A DNA stretch of 64,000 nt from JAZOTM01 sp045657625 (GTDB taxonomy: Bacteria; Bacillota; Clostridia; Lachnospirales; Lachnospiraceae), in contig JAZOTM010000009.1 in NCBI GenBank assembly GCA_045657625.1, positions 1-64,000 on the forward strand, in the 5' to 3' direction. Positions 51,736-61,244 of this stretch are shown piece after piece (position 1 is the first letter of the stretch; every line of letters begins with the position of its first letter). The notes beneath the pieces were generated by a model. That model was not told where the DNA came from and made no database searches. It saw only the letters and a list, made by a program, of their open reading frames with translations. Made by a program: the position numbers and the translations under genes.

Positions 51736-52623
51736 CTAATTTTTGCGATTTACAAGGGAAAGCAATAATTCCTCTAAAAAGGCGGAATCCTTTTGTAAAC
51801 CACGTAATGCAAGAATTGCTTCATCCGTATGAGCAATCACATCCTGCTTTGCTTGCTCTAATCCTTCGTAGGTCACGTAGGTCGCTTTTTTATTCTTCTC
51901 ATCGCTTCCTACCGGCTTGCCTAATTCTTCAAAGCTACCCACGATATCCAAAATATCATCTTGGATTTGGAATGCCAAGCCAATTTCTTTTCCGATTTTT
52001 TGAAGAGTATCGACCTCTTCTTCGGTTGCTCCTGCAAGAATTCCTCCCAGCATAAAAGAAGCTTCCAATAATGCACCGGTTTTCAAATCATAAATAAAAT
52101 CAATTTTTTCTTTCGTGATTTCACCGGTTTTATCCGTCTGTACATCCACCACTTGGCCTCCAAGCATGCCATACATCCCGGATTTTTTATATAAAGTCTG
52201 CAATCCCAAAATCACAGATTCCTTGGTTTCAAATTGAAATGCTTGCAGCGCCGTTTCCATAGAATAATTCAACAACACATCCCCTGCCAAAATAGCAATA
52301 TCTTCGCCATAAGCTTTGTGTGTCGTAGGTTTTCCTCTACGAAAATCGTCGTTGTCTAAGGCAGGCAAATCATCATGAATTAAGGAATGTGTATGAATCA
52401 TCTCCATGGCAGTCAAAAACGGTTCTACAGTCTTCTTTTCGCCACCAAAAAGACGATATACTTCCAACATAATGAGCGGGCGAAGTCTTTTGCCTCCAGC
52501 CTGCATGCTGTAATTCACAGCTTCCATCACCACTTTTTGTTCGCCTTCTTCCTTTGGAAGATAGGTTGTGATGATTTGTTCTACTTCTTGTGTCTTCTGT
52601 TTTAGTTGCTCTTCGAAATTCAC
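51736..52623 (-). CDS. ispA: Polyprenyl (farnesyl/geranyl) diphosphate synthase
   Basis: IspA condenses five-carbon isoprenoid units. The two aspartate-rich motifs are HDDLPALDNDDFRRG (about 82) and AFQIQDDILDIVG (about 225), in 295 residues. The start is GTG, overlapping the xseB stop (GTGA), with GGAGG upstream. It is coupled to dxs, its precursor supplier. The small residues before the first motif suit a farnesyl product, but chain length is not certain. Confidence 0.94.
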   Translation of the reverse strand: MNFEEQLKQKTQEVEQIITTYLPKEEGEQKVVMEAVNYSMQAGGKRLRPLIMLEVYRLFGGEKKTVEPFLTAMEMIHTHSLIHDDLPALDNDDFRRGKPTTHKAYGEDIAILAGDVLLNYSMETALQAFQFETKESVILGLQTLYKKSGMYGMLGGQVVDVQTDKTGEITKEKIDFIYDLKTGALLEASFMLGGILAGATEEEVDTLQKIGKEIGLAFQIQDDILDIVGSFEELGKPVGSDEKNKKATYVTYEGLEQAKQDVIAHTDEAILALRGLQKDSAFLEELLLSLVNRKN

Positions 52624-52835
52624 GAAAACTCCTCCAACTCATTGGATGCATTTAAAACCATCATTTTCTTTTCTACCATGTCCATGGTTTTTTGGCATTC
52701 CTGAATGGTTTTTACCCCTTTTTCATATAATTGAAAAGATTCCTCCAAGGAAATCCCATCTTTTTCCATATTTTCGATAATTCCATCTAATTCTGAAAAT
52801 AAGTCTTCAATCTTAGCAGTTTTTTCTGTAGCCAT
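52620..52835 (-). CDS. xseB: Exodeoxyribonuclease VII small subunit
   Basis: This 71-residue coiled-coil protein has the family pattern LDGIIENMEKDGISLEESFQ followed by YEKGVKTIQECQ. It binds XseA to form exonuclease VII. AAGGAG precedes the ATG; it lies one base after the xseA stop and overlaps ispA. Confidence 0.95.
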   Translation of the reverse strand: MATEKTAKIEDLFSELDGIIENMEKDGISLEESFQLYEKGVKTIQECQKTMDMVEKKMMVLNASNELEEFS

Positions 52836-52836
52836 A

Positions 52837-54054
52837 TTATGATCTCCTTGATTCCTCCACCTTTGTAACCTTTGCTTCCATCCATCCGTTCGTCAATGTC
52901 ACACGGATGTCATCTCCTTCTTGTACTTCATGAACATCCTTTACCATTTCTCCATGGGATGTCACAAACCCATATCCGGAGGCAAGCTTACGCATGGGAG
53001 ACAAACCTTCTAAACGCTCTGCATACAGTTGCAACTGATGCTTGCTTGCTTCATATTTCTTTTGATACAAGAATTGCAAGCGCACTTGTAATTCCTGCAA
53101 CACTTTCTTTTGATTGGCAAGTTTTACTTCCGGCGACAACATTTTCACCTTTTGTTGCAACAAGGTCAGTTTATGCTGCTTTTCGGAAAAAATACGCTGC
53201 CATTCTTTCTTTAATTGTGCTTCGTAGCCCATCAAGTCCTGAAGAACATCGCGATAATCATACACGGCGATTTCTGCCGCGGCAGATGGAGTCGGCGCTC
53301 TACGATCCGCAGCATAATCGCATAAAGTCGTATCCACTTCATGCCCCACTGCTGAAATAACAGGCGTTTCACACTCAAACACGGCGCGAACCACCGGTTC
53401 TTCATTGAATGCCCACAAATCTTCGATGGAACCTCCGCCACGTCCTACGATTAGCACGTCAAGTCCCATGGCATCCAACGTACGAATGCCTTCCACAATG
53501 CTCTCTGCAGCCCCTTCCCCCTGCACCAACGCAGGATATAAAAGAATCTGCACATAGGGATTGCGACGAGATGTAATATTCCGAATATCTTGAATTGCAG
53601 CGCCGGTTTTGGCCGTCACCACACCCACAGTTTTTACATAACGCGGGATCGGCTTTTTATATTCATCCGCAAACATTCCCATCTCTTCCAGACGGGTCTT
53701 CAACTCTTCGTATTTGTGATATAAATCTCCTTCCCCCTGCAAATCTACTTTTCTGGCATATAACTGGTAGGTGCCACCTTTTTCATAAACAGACACACTT
53801 CCGGCTACTTCTACCTGATCTCCGTCCTTCATTTGAAAAGAAAGACCAGAACGATTCCCTGCAAACATAATTGCTTTCAAGGTACTATTCTGATCCTTTA
53901 AAGTAAAATAAATATGTCCGGAGGAATGATATGTGCAATTGGAAACTTCCCCTTTTACACAAATATTTTGCAAAAAATAATCTGCAGAAAAAGCATTCTT
54001 GATATATCGATTTATTTGTTCTACGGTATAGATATTTTTATTTTTATTTTGCAA
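52837..54054 (-). CDS. xseA: Exodeoxyribonuclease VII large subunit
   Basis: XseA degrades single-stranded DNA with XseB. In 405 residues: an N-terminal OB fold (ICVKGEVSNCTYHSSGHIYF), the catalytic region VLIVGRGGGSIEDLWAFNEE (about 193), and coiled coils toward the end. The start is TTG at 54054, inside the nusB end; a GGAG lies about 10-12 bases upstream. No better ATG fits the family N-terminus (YTVEQINRYIK). Confidence 0.95.
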   Translation of the reverse strand: MQNKNKNIYTVEQINRYIKNAFSADYFLQNICVKGEVSNCTYHSSGHIYFTLKDQNSTLKAIMFAGNRSGLSFQMKDGDQVEVAGSVSVYEKGGTYQLYARKVDLQGEGDLYHKYEELKTRLEEMGMFADEYKKPIPRYVKTVGVVTAKTGAAIQDIRNITSRRNPYVQILLYPALVQGEGAAESIVEGIRTLDAMGLDVLIVGRGGGSIEDLWAFNEEPVVRAVFECETPVISAVGHEVDTTLCDYAADRRAPTPSAAAEIAVYDYRDVLQDLMGYEAQLKKEWQRIFSEKQHKLTLLQQKVKMLSPEVKLANQKKVLQELQVRLQFLYQKKYEASKHQLQLYAERLEGLSPMRKLASGYGFVTSHGEMVKDVHEVQEGDDIRVTLTNGWMEAKVTKVEESRRS

Positions 54055-54442
54055 AGTTTGCTAACACTCCGTTTACGAAGGAAGGTGAATCATCCGTTCC
54101 GTATTTTTTTGCTAATTCTACAGCTTCATTAATGGCCACTCCATTCGGCACATTCTCATCATAAAGAATTTCAAAAACACCCAAGCGGATAATTGTCAAA
54201 TCAACCTTACCCATACGGCTTGTTTTCCAACCGGTTGTATTGGCATTAATCTGTTCATCAATGCTTTCGATTTTTTCCACCGCGTTGCGGAATCGCTCTT
54301 CTAATTCCGTTTTTTCTTTTTCCTCGGTGATTTCATTTTCATCCAAAAAATGTTTTTCCTGTTCCTTTAAATCTTCGGAATCATGAAACTCATATCGAAA
54401 CAACATTTTAAATAAATGTTCTCTTAATTCTCTTCTTGTCAT
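54044..54442 (-). CDS. nusB: Transcription antitermination factor NusB
   Basis: NusB binds boxA RNA with NusE in rRNA antitermination. The 132-residue all-helical protein begins RRELREHLFKMLFRYEF and ends with DDSPSFVNGVLANFAK, both typical. GTGAGAG precedes the ATG. It is the first gene of nusB-xseA-xseB-ispA-dxs-tlyA-nadK-argR-recN. Confidence 0.95.
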   Translation of the reverse strand: MTRRELREHLFKMLFRYEFHDSEDLKEQEKHFLDENEITEEKEKTELEERFRNAVEKIESIDEQINANTTGWKTSRMGKVDLTIIRLGVFEILYDENVPNGVAINEAVELAKKYGTDDSPSFVNGVLANFAK

Positions 54443-54511
54443 GGTACTCTCACTTTCTATTTCCTTTGTAAAAAATCAGTGAATCTGATAGGCAAGGAAG
54501 TTCCCATCAGA

Positions 54512-54541
54512 TAAAAAAAGGATGTCTAAAAAGACACCCTT
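54512..54541 (-). terminator. Terminator of the Asp23 protein gene
   Basis: AAGGATGTCT pairs with AGACACCCTT (one mismatch), followed by a T run on the minus strand. A second hairpin (ATCTGAT.../...ATCAGAT, about 54483-54512) lies further downstream in the nusB leader. Confidence 0.8.
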
Positions 54542-54574
54542 AATTATACATCATTTATGCATATTTAAAAAGCA

Positions 54575-54952
54575 TTATTTCTCAGTGCTCATATCAACTG
54601 TAGCGATTTTTACATTCACTTGATTTACAGTCAATCCGGTCATGTTTTCTACGGTTGTTTTTACCTTCTCCTGAACCTTAGCGCTCACTTCCGGAATGTT
54701 AAATCCATATGCAATATTCAAAGACAATGCAATATTCAAAGAGTTCTCTTCTAATTCCACACGAACACCTTTGGATAAATTCTTTGCACCTAATTTACTG
54801 ATGATTTCGTTTGTAATATTTCCAGCCATGGAGCTAACACCTTCCACTTCTGTGGCAGCAAGGCCAGCACAGATAGCAATCACTTCGTCAGCTACACGAA
54901 TCTGACCGCTGTTGTCCTCCTTAATCATGACTGATTTTCTATCTTCTGCCAT
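54575..54952 (-). CDS. Asp23/Gls24 family protein
   Basis: This 125-residue alkaline-shock/envelope-stress family protein has GQIRVADEVIAICAGLAATE near the N-terminus and the late VNQVNVKIATVDMS. The ATG at 54952 follows GGGAGG; an upstream in-frame start at 55012 lacks one. It lies between ligA and nusB, as in many Clostridia. Role at the membrane is known only for some relatives. Confidence 0.92.
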   Translation of the reverse strand: MAEDRKSVMIKEDNSGQIRVADEVIAICAGLAATEVEGVSSMAGNITNEIISKLGAKNLSKGVRVELEENSLNIALSLNIAYGFNIPEVSAKVQEKVKTTVENMTGLTVNQVNVKIATVDMSTEK

Positions 54953-55008
54953 ATTAGCATCCTCCCGATTTCTATGATTTTTTATTATAACAGATTGCCT
55001 ACTCTGTT

Positions 55009-56997
55009 TCAAGAATTCAGCATTTCAAGCAAATCCGCTTCAGAAAGCACCGGAATTCCCAGACTTTTTGCCTTATCCAGTTTGGATCCCGCAGCTTCGC
55101 CGGCCACAAGGTAGCTGGTTTTTTTGCTGACGGAACCGGTACATTTTCCACCATTTTTCTCAATAAGCTCAGCCACTTCTTTTCTACCCAAGGTTGGCAA
55201 GGTACCGGTTACCACAATGGTAAGCCCCGCAAGTTTGTCGGAAGCACCCTCCTCCTGCACTGCAGTCAAGTTGACACCTTCCTCCTGTAAACCTTGCAAA
55301 AGTTCTTTTGTAGCAGCATCTTGAAAAAATGCATAAATGGATTTTGCGGTAATTTCGCCTACGTCCGGAATCTGCTGCAAGGTTTCCTCAGAAGCCTCTG
55401 CCAAGGTAAAAATATCCGGGAAATGTTTCATGATTTCTTTTGCGGAAGTCTTACCGACATTACGAATCGCAAGTCCTGTCAAAAGTTTTGCAACATCATT
55501 TTCCTTGGAATTCTCAATGGCTTCTAAAATTTTGTCTGTGTTCTTTTCGCGTCCCATAACACCTTGCGCAATCAATTCTGCACGATGATTTTTCAAACGA
55601 TAAATATCTACACAATTTTTCAAATAGCCAAGATCCACCAAATCCTCAATATAAGTTTCACCGAAAGCCTTAATATCCATGGCGTCACGTCCTGCAAAAT
55701 AAGACAAGGTACGTTTTAACTGCGCCGGACAAGAAGGATTTTCACAATAAATATCGCAGGATTCTTCTTCAAACGTCAATGGATGACCACATTTCGGGCA
55801 CTCTGTCGGAGGCTCGTAAATGCTATCTAATTTTTTCGTAACTGCAATAATTGCAGGGATAATTTCACCCTGTTTTCTGCAAATAGCGGTGCAGCCTTCT
55901 TGAATCCCCATATTTCGAATAAAATCAATATTGTGTAAAGTTGCTCGCTGTACATTTGTACCGCACAACCGAACCGGTGTCTTAAATTTCGCACGGAATG
56001 TCAATTTCCCGGTTCTTCCTACGTCTACTTCCACCTTTTCAATTTCGACTTCTTTTTCCTCCGGCGGATATTTGTATGCAATATGACCTGCGGAATATTT
56101 GCTGCCTGCCGGGAAATCATTTCGATATGCATTTTGATTGATTTTTACAACTGCCCCATCTAAATCGTGAGCCAAGTCTCCACGCGATTCTCCGATACGA
56201 TCGATTTCTTCTAAAATGTCATCAATGGAGGTACAGACCTTATGATGTACCACAGGAAGCTTCATGTCTGCTATGAGATCTAAGGCTTTTCCGTGTTCTG
56301 TGGTCAAATCCAAATCACAGTCTCTGGTTTCCTGTACATTAAAGACAAAGAAACGAAGTCCACGCTCTTTGGTGACCTTTGAATCCAGCTGACGCAAAGT
56401 ACCGGCAGCTAAGTTTCTAGGGTTTGCAGCCAATTTTTTTCCGGCAATTTCCTGTTTTTCATTGTAAGCATCAAAGGCTTCATGCGACATATATACTTCT
56501 CCGCGAAGTTCCACATATCCCTTTGCAGGAATGGTTGGGCAAACATCCGGTATCACGCGAGCATTCAAAGTAACATCCTCACCCACAAATCCATCGCCTC
56601 GTGTTTCAGCCAATGTCAATTGACCGTCCTGATAGCGAAGAGACATGGATAAGCCGTCAATTTTTTCCTCTACAGAAAAAGTAGCATCCGGATGCATCGC
56701 TTGCACCTGTTTTACCCAGGCTTCTACCTCTTCCTTGGTAAATACATCTTGAATACTCAGCATTGGATTGTTGTGACTGACCGCCACCGCGCTGTCACGT
56801 TTGGTGACACCTCCGACCTTCTGTGTGGGGGAATCCGCTGTAATCCAATCCGGATGATTTTTTTCCATGTTCTTCAATTGCAACATGGCCATATCGTATT
56901 CATAATCAGAAATTTCCGGTTCGTCCTCGTTGTAATAACGATTCATATGGTAATTTAAAAAAGAAATCAGTTCCTCATATTTTTTTCTATCTTCCAT
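55009..56997 (-). CDS. ligA: NAD-dependent DNA ligase LigA
   Basis: LigA joins DNA nicks using NAD. The 662-residue protein has the Ia domain, the adenylated Lys in VEEKIDGLSMSLRY (about 109), an OB fold, a four-cysteine zinc finger beginning CPKCGHPL (about 402), a helix-hairpin-helix region and a C-terminal BRCT domain (GLTIVVTGTLPTLGRKEVAE). It overlaps the pseudouridine synthase gene by 11 bases. Confidence 0.98.
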   Translation of the reverse strand: MEDRKKYEELISFLNYHMNRYYNEDEPEISDYEYDMAMLQLKNMEKNHPDWITADSPTQKVGGVTKRDSAVAVSHNNPMLSIQDVFTKEEVEAWVKQVQAMHPDATFSVEEKIDGLSMSLRYQDGQLTLAETRGDGFVGEDVTLNARVIPDVCPTIPAKGYVELRGEVYMSHEAFDAYNEKQEIAGKKLAANPRNLAAGTLRQLDSKVTKERGLRFFVFNVQETRDCDLDLTTEHGKALDLIADMKLPVVHHKVCTSIDDILEEIDRIGESRGDLAHDLDGAVVKINQNAYRNDFPAGSKYSAGHIAYKYPPEEKEVEIEKVEVDVGRTGKLTFRAKFKTPVRLCGTNVQRATLHNIDFIRNMGIQEGCTAICRKQGEIIPAIIAVTKKLDSIYEPPTECPKCGHPLTFEEESCDIYCENPSCPAQLKRTLSYFAGRDAMDIKAFGETYIEDLVDLGYLKNCVDIYRLKNHRAELIAQGVMGREKNTDKILEAIENSKENDVAKLLTGLAIRNVGKTSAKEIMKHFPDIFTLAEASEETLQQIPDVGEITAKSIYAFFQDAATKELLQGLQEEGVNLTAVQEEGASDKLAGLTIVVTGTLPTLGRKEVAELIEKNGGKCTGSVSKKTSYLVAGEAAGSKLDKAKSLGIPVLSEADLLEMLNS

Positions 56998-57724
56998 GAT
57001 TGTACCCTTCGTTTACCGAATCACCCAACAAACGATTCAGTTCCTCCCGTTCTTTTTTGGTTACTTCCCGGTATTCTCCGGGTTTTAAATCTCCCAATGT
57101 TAAATTCATCACACGGACGCGTTTTAAAGCCACTACGCGATAATCAAAGTATTCACACATACGACGAATCTGGCGATTCAATCCTTGGGTCAAAATAATG
57201 GAAAATTGTTTTTTCCCAAGTCTTTTCACCTCGCAAGGCAACGTCGCCCGGCCCAGTTCCACCAAAGGAACTCCGTTCGCCATGCCGTGTAAAAAAGAAT
57301 CTGTTACAGGTTTATTTACCGTTACAATATATTCCTTTTGATGATTGTTTCTAGCGCGATTGATTTTATTCACCAAGTCGCCTTCATTGGTAAGTAGTAA
57401 CAATCCTTCGGATTCCCGGTCCAAACGACCGATATAAGTCACACGTACCGGATAAGAAAAATGATTGTATAAATTATCCTTTTCTCTTTCTTCCTCTGTA
57501 CATACCACACCTACCGGCTTGTTATAAATAAGCAAGATCTTTTGCTCTTCCTTTGAAATGACTTTGCCCATATAGCGCACTTCATCTCCGGGCAAAACAC
57601 GATCTCCGCTTTTTGCCGTCACGCCATTGATTAAGACTTTGCCATCTTCGATTTCCTGATCTGCTTTTCTTCTGGAACAAATTCCAGCTTCACTCAAAAA
57701 TTTATTAATACGTATTCCGTCCAT
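56987..57724 (-). CDS. rRNA pseudouridine synthase (RsuA/RluB/RluF family)
   Basis: In 245 residues an S4 RNA-binding domain (RINKFLSEAGICSRRKADQE) precedes a catalytic domain with the nucleophile Asp in IGRLDRESEGLLLLTNEG (about 99) and LTQGLNRQIRRMCEYF. The overall pattern is closest to RluF (23S rRNA), but the exact site cannot be assigned. GGAGAG precedes the ATG. It is translationally linked with ligA. Confidence 0.92.
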   Translation of the reverse strand: MDGIRINKFLSEAGICSRRKADQEIEDGKVLINGVTAKSGDRVLPGDEVRYMGKVISKEEQKILLIYNKPVGVVCTEEEREKDNLYNHFSYPVRVTYIGRLDRESEGLLLLTNEGDLVNKINRARNNHQKEYIVTVNKPVTDSFLHGMANGVPLVELGRATLPCEVKRLGKKQFSIILTQGLNRQIRRMCEYFDYRVVALKRVRVMNLTLGDLKPGEYREVTKKEREELNRLLGDSVNEGYNHGR

Positions 57725-57753
57725 AATCTCTCCAGTTAGAATTTCTCATACTG

Positions 57754-57782
57754 CAAAATAGCGGAGACATTTGTCTCCGCTA
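57754..57782 (-). terminator. Terminator of the SH3-repeat protein gene
   Basis: A perfect 11-bp stem TAGCGGAGACA/TGTCTCCGCTA (57759-57782) is followed by TTTTGC on the minus strand. Confidence 0.85.
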
Positions 57783-57791
57783 TAAATACCT

Positions 57792-59027
57792 TTATGGTAA
57801 TAAGTCACTTCGAATATATCCGGTTGTACCATTCCAGGTAACCTTTGTCCATCCTTCTGCATAAGCCTCAACGATGGTAACTGTCTCACCGGCGTAAGCA
57901 GTTCCTAAGCTGCTGGAATCAGCACTCATAGAAGAACGTACTTTACAAGCCTGTGTCAAAGTTACGGTTTCACCGCTTGTTGCTGTGGTGGTTGTCGTCG
58001 TGGTAGATACTGATGAAGAATCACTTGTTAAATACTCGCTTAAGATGTAAGCATTGGTACCATTGTAAGTAACGTTATACCAACCATTTCCCATATCGGA
58101 AACTAAAGTCACTTCTGTTCCTGCATCAACCGTTGCGATCAAGTTGCCGCTTGCATCCGCTGCATCACGTACATTTACACGAGTGGTTGTGTAAAGAGTG
58201 GTCGGCACATCCGATTCTTCTGTTGTTTCTGCGGTTGTGGTCTCTTCTGTAGTTTCGGTAGTGGTCTCTGTTTCGGCTTCTGCTGTTGCCTCAGTAGATT
58301 CTTCGGTATAAGCAGCTGCCCAAGCTGTATAAGCATCATAAATAGTGGTATTAATCATAGTTGCTAATGCTTCATCAGATTCGATGGCAGCTTCGTATTC
58401 TGCCTGAACCGCTGTCTGAAGAGCAATTACATCGTCCTGATTTTCAAAGGTCTCAATCAACGCTTCGATTTCAGAATCTGTTTCCTGTTCCTGGTTCAAA
58501 GTATTGAACTGGCTGTATAAGTTGTTGATAATGTAAGTTCCATCGTCCTGCATTTCCACATAGAAGAAATCAAGACCCGGTGCTAAAGTATCCACATCTA
58601 CAAACTTGATATCTAAATCAACAGAAACAAGATAAGAGTTTTCTGTCAATCCGCTCTTGGTGTATACCACCAAGTTCTGGTAACTTTCAATGTACTCAGA
58701 ATACATAGAAATGTACGATTTTTCTTTGTCAGAAAGTGGAGTCGCGATGGTCGCTAAGGAATCCACATCTCCTTCTGCATAGTAGGTATAGTAGTTGGAA
58801 ATCAACGTGTTGATTTCATCATTCACATCTACAGAGTATAATTCAGATTCTGTGGAATCTGCCACCAACTTGCTTGTGGAAGAATCTCCGTTACCGGTAA
58901 AGCGAAGCACTACAATCAGCAGTATGATAAATAAGGCTCCTGCTCCAATATATCTTTTATATGTAAATAAGAACTTCTTGATTCCGTTTAATTTCATGGA
59001 TTTTAACTTTTCTAATATTTTATTCAT
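57792..59027 (-). CDS. Membrane-anchored protein with two bacterial SH3 domains
   Basis: This is a 411-residue extracellular protein. A lysine-rich start and one membrane segment (about 28-45) are followed by an alpha/beta region (about 65-190), a linker full of Thr and Glu (about 252-283) and two SH3b domains (about 287-342, with VNVRDAADASGNLIATVDAG; and 357-411, with CKVRSSMSADSSSLGTAYAG). SH3b domains usually bind peptidoglycan. No enzyme domain is visible, so it may be a wall-binding sensor or scaffold. GGAGG precedes the ATG. Confidence 0.85.
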   Translation of the reverse strand: MNKILEKLKSMKLNGIKKFLFTYKRYIGAGALFIILLIVVLRFTGNGDSSTSKLVADSTESELYSVDVNDEINTLISNYYTYYAEGDVDSLATIATPLSDKEKSYISMYSEYIESYQNLVVYTKSGLTENSYLVSVDLDIKFVDVDTLAPGLDFFYVEMQDDGTYIINNLYSQFNTLNQEQETDSEIEALIETFENQDDVIALQTAVQAEYEAAIESDEALATMINTTIYDAYTAWAAAYTEESTEATAEAETETTTETTEETTTAETTEESDVPTTLYTTTRVNVRDAADASGNLIATVDAGTEVTLVSDMGNGWYNVTYNGTNAYILSEYLTSDSSSVSTTTTTTTATSGETVTLTQACKVRSSMSADSSSLGTAYAGETVTIVEAYAEGWTKVTWNGTTGYIRSDLLP

Positions 59028-59069
59028 TTGTAAACAATTTCCTCCTCGTTTCTAATTAACCACTATCAA

Positions 59070-59141
59070 TGCACCCGGCGGGAATCGAACCCGCATTGCA
59101 GGAGTCGGAGTCCTGTGTTCTATCCATTAGACTACGGTTGC
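59070..59141 (-). tRNA. tRNA-Arg (anticodon CCG)
   Basis: The 72-base cloverleaf has an anticodon arm CAGGA-CTCCGAC-TCCTG with anticodon CCG reading CGG, and TTCGATT in the T loop. The acceptor strands are GCAACCG and CGGGTGC, so the fourth pair is an A-G mismatch. CCA is not encoded. It lies between the SH3-repeat gene and the ABC transporter genes. Confidence 0.92.
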
Positions 59142-59166
59142 CAAGTGCCCAAAAAAGCACTTGTAT

Positions 59167-59195
59167 ATAATACCAAAGTTGGTTTTAAAAAGCAA
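59167..59195 (-). promoter_or_regulatory. Promoter of tRNA-Arg
   Basis: TTGCTT (59195-59190) and TATTAT (59172-59167) are 17 bases apart, 25 bases before the tRNA. A hairpin (CAAGTGC/GCACTTG, about 59143-59163) would be in the 5' leader of the precursor. Confidence 0.7.
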
Positions 59196-59223
59196 GGAAA
59201 AAGCCCGTTAATTCTAACAGGCT
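59195..59223 (-). terminator. Terminator of the MacAB-like operon
   Basis: AGCCCGTTA pairs with TAACAGGCT (one mismatch) followed by a T run on the minus strand, just after the permease stop. It overlaps the -35 region of the tRNA-Arg promoter. Confidence 0.8.
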
Positions 59224-59236
59224 CGTTCCAAAAATC

Positions 59237-60523
59237 TTATTCGTATCTCAATGCTTCGATTGGATTTAATTTTGCAGCTTTATTCGCCGGATAGTATCCA
59301 AAGAATACACCGATAAAAATAGAAAAGGCAACTGAGAAAATAATACTTGCAACAGATGCTGCCGCATCATATCCCATAAAGTTCGCTGCCACTGCTCCAA
59401 GAACAAGTCCAAGTACGATTCCGATAAATCCACCGATCAAGCAAATTACGATTGATTCCGTAATAAATTGAAGTCGTATGGAACCATTGGTTGCTCCAAG
59501 AGCCTTTCTGGTACCGATTTCTCTGGTACGTTCTGTAATGGAAACCAACATAATGTTCATAACACCAATACCACCAACCAACAAAGAAATACCTGCAATC
59601 AAGGCAATGGCCAGGGAAATGGTAGAAAGCATACTGGTCATGCTCTCAATCATACTTTCCATACTGGTTACACTGATTTCATAATCTTCGTTTGTGGAAT
59701 AATAGGTATTGTTAAACCAATCTTCCAAGGTAGTCATAAATGTGGTGTTATCTGTATCAGTTGTTGTCTCAACCGTTACAGATGTATATCCTGTATCGGT
59801 ATGATTCTGATTTCTTGCTGTCTGAAGTGGCATATAAATGTCCGTAGACACATCAGAAGAAGAATCTTCTGAATAAGTAGAATCATCATCATAGTAATAA
59901 ACACCAACAATGGTGTAGGTGTAATAAGTATTGTTAATACTTACATCAATGGTACTTTCCAAAGCAGCCTGATAATCTCCGTCAAAAATCGTATCGACCA
60001 AATTGTCGGATACCAACACTACTTTTTTCGCATTTTCCTGGTCTGTATCAGACAAGGTTCTACCGGTAATCATGGTCAATTCATTCAATTCCAAATAACC
60101 TTCATTTACACCGGTTACATTGACGTTTACCGAATCACTGCCGGAAGTTACGGTACCACTTCCTACGCTTTCGCTTAAAGAATAGGTCTCGATATTATCC
60201 GGAAACGCTTCCATCATTGCTTCCAACATTTCATCGGAAATATAATCTTCGTCTGACATGGATCTGGTACTACCGGAGCCAAAATGCATACCACTGCTGG
60301 TAACCTCTTCTTCATCTTCTGTTGCACTAACGCCAACGGTTAAGTTGTTGGCACCCATAGACTGCATAGAGGTGGTGACAGATGTATTCAAAGAATTACC
60401 AACTGTCATAATAGCGATTACGGATGCAATACCAATAATGATACCTAGCATCGTTAAAGCAGCTCTCATTTTATTGGATTTCAATCCGGATAACGCCAGG
60501 AGGATATTTTCAGCAACTAACAT
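59237..60523 (-). CDS. MacB-like ABC transporter permease
   Basis: This 428-residue FtsX/MacB-type permease has one N-terminal membrane segment (about 19-41), an extracellular domain rich in Ser, Thr and acidic residues, and three C-terminal segments (about 300-325, 350-380, 388-410). The NKMRAALTMLGIIIGIASVI start and TERTREIGTRKALGA are family marks. The ATG overlaps the ATPase gene stop with GGAGG upstream. It belongs to a three-gene export system. Confidence 0.93.
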   Translation of the reverse strand: MLVAENILLALSGLKSNKMRAALTMLGIIIGIASVIAIMTVGNSLNTSVTTSMQSMGANNLTVGVSATEDEEEVTSSGMHFGSGSTRSMSDEDYISDEMLEAMMEAFPDNIETYSLSESVGSGTVTSGSDSVNVNVTGVNEGYLELNELTMITGRTLSDTDQENAKKVVLVSDNLVDTIFDGDYQAALESTIDVSINNTYYTYTIVGVYYYDDDSTYSEDSSSDVSTDIYMPLQTARNQNHTDTGYTSVTVETTTDTDNTTFMTTLEDWFNNTYYSTNEDYEISVTSMESMIESMTSMLSTISLAIALIAGISLLVGGIGVMNIMLVSITERTREIGTRKALGATNGSIRLQFITESIVICLIGGFIGIVLGLVLGAVAANFMGYDAAASVASIIFSVAFSIFIGVFFGYYPANKAAKLNPIEALRYE

Positions 60524-61230
60524 GCATCTTTCCTCCTTTCACCAATGATTTCCCCATCACGAATGGTTACAATTCGACCGGTTTCTTCGGACAATTCCGG
60601 AGAGTGAGTAATGAGGACAATGGTTTTTCCTTCTTCTTCGTGAAGCTTATGGAAAATATCCATAATCAATCGACCGGTTTTAGAATCCAAAGCACCGGTG
60701 GGCTCGTCGGCCAAAATCAGGGATGGATTGTTTGCCATGGCTCTTGCAATGGCTACACGCTGTTTTTGACCACCGGAAAGTTCATCCGGATTGTGATACA
60801 TACGCTGTTCCATGCCCACCATTTTCAATAATTCTTTGGCACGCTCTTCTCTTTCTTTTTTGCGAACTCCTGCATACATCATAGGCAATTCTACGTTTTT
60901 CAAGGCAGAAGTTCTTGCAATCAGATTATACGTCTGAAAAACGAAACCGATTTTTCGATTTCGAATTCCGGACAATTCATTATCTTTGGCTCTAGCCACG
61001 TCCACACCATCCAGGAAATATTCTCCTTCGGTAGGTCTGTCTAAAATACCGATAATGTTCATAAAGGTGGTTTTTCCGGAACCGGATTGTCCCACAATGG
61101 AAACGAACTCACCTTTTTTTACTTCCAAGTTTAAACCATGTAAAATTTCAAGTTCATTGGGAGTTCCGACATAATAACTTTTGCGGATCTCCTTAAGGGA
61201 CAACATGGCGTTTTCATGTAATTCAGCCAT
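60517..61230 (-). CDS. MacB/LolD-like ABC transporter ATP-binding protein
   Basis: This 237-residue ATPase has Walker A GQSGSGKTTFMN (about 43), the signature LSGGQKQRVAIARAMA and Walker B LILADEPTGALD. It pairs with the permease it overlaps. GGAGG precedes the ATG, 14 bases after the adaptor gene. Confidence 0.96.
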   Translation of the reverse strand: MAELHENAMLSLKEIRKSYYVGTPNELEILHGLNLEVKKGEFVSIVGQSGSGKTTFMNIIGILDRPTEGEYFLDGVDVARAKDNELSGIRNRKIGFVFQTYNLIARTSALKNVELPMMYAGVRKKEREERAKELLKMVGMEQRMYHNPDELSGGQKQRVAIARAMANNPSLILADEPTGALDSKTGRLIMDIFHKLHEEEGKTIVLITHSPELSEETGRIVTIRDGEIIGERRKDAC

Positions 61231-61244
61231 AGCACACCTCCGGT

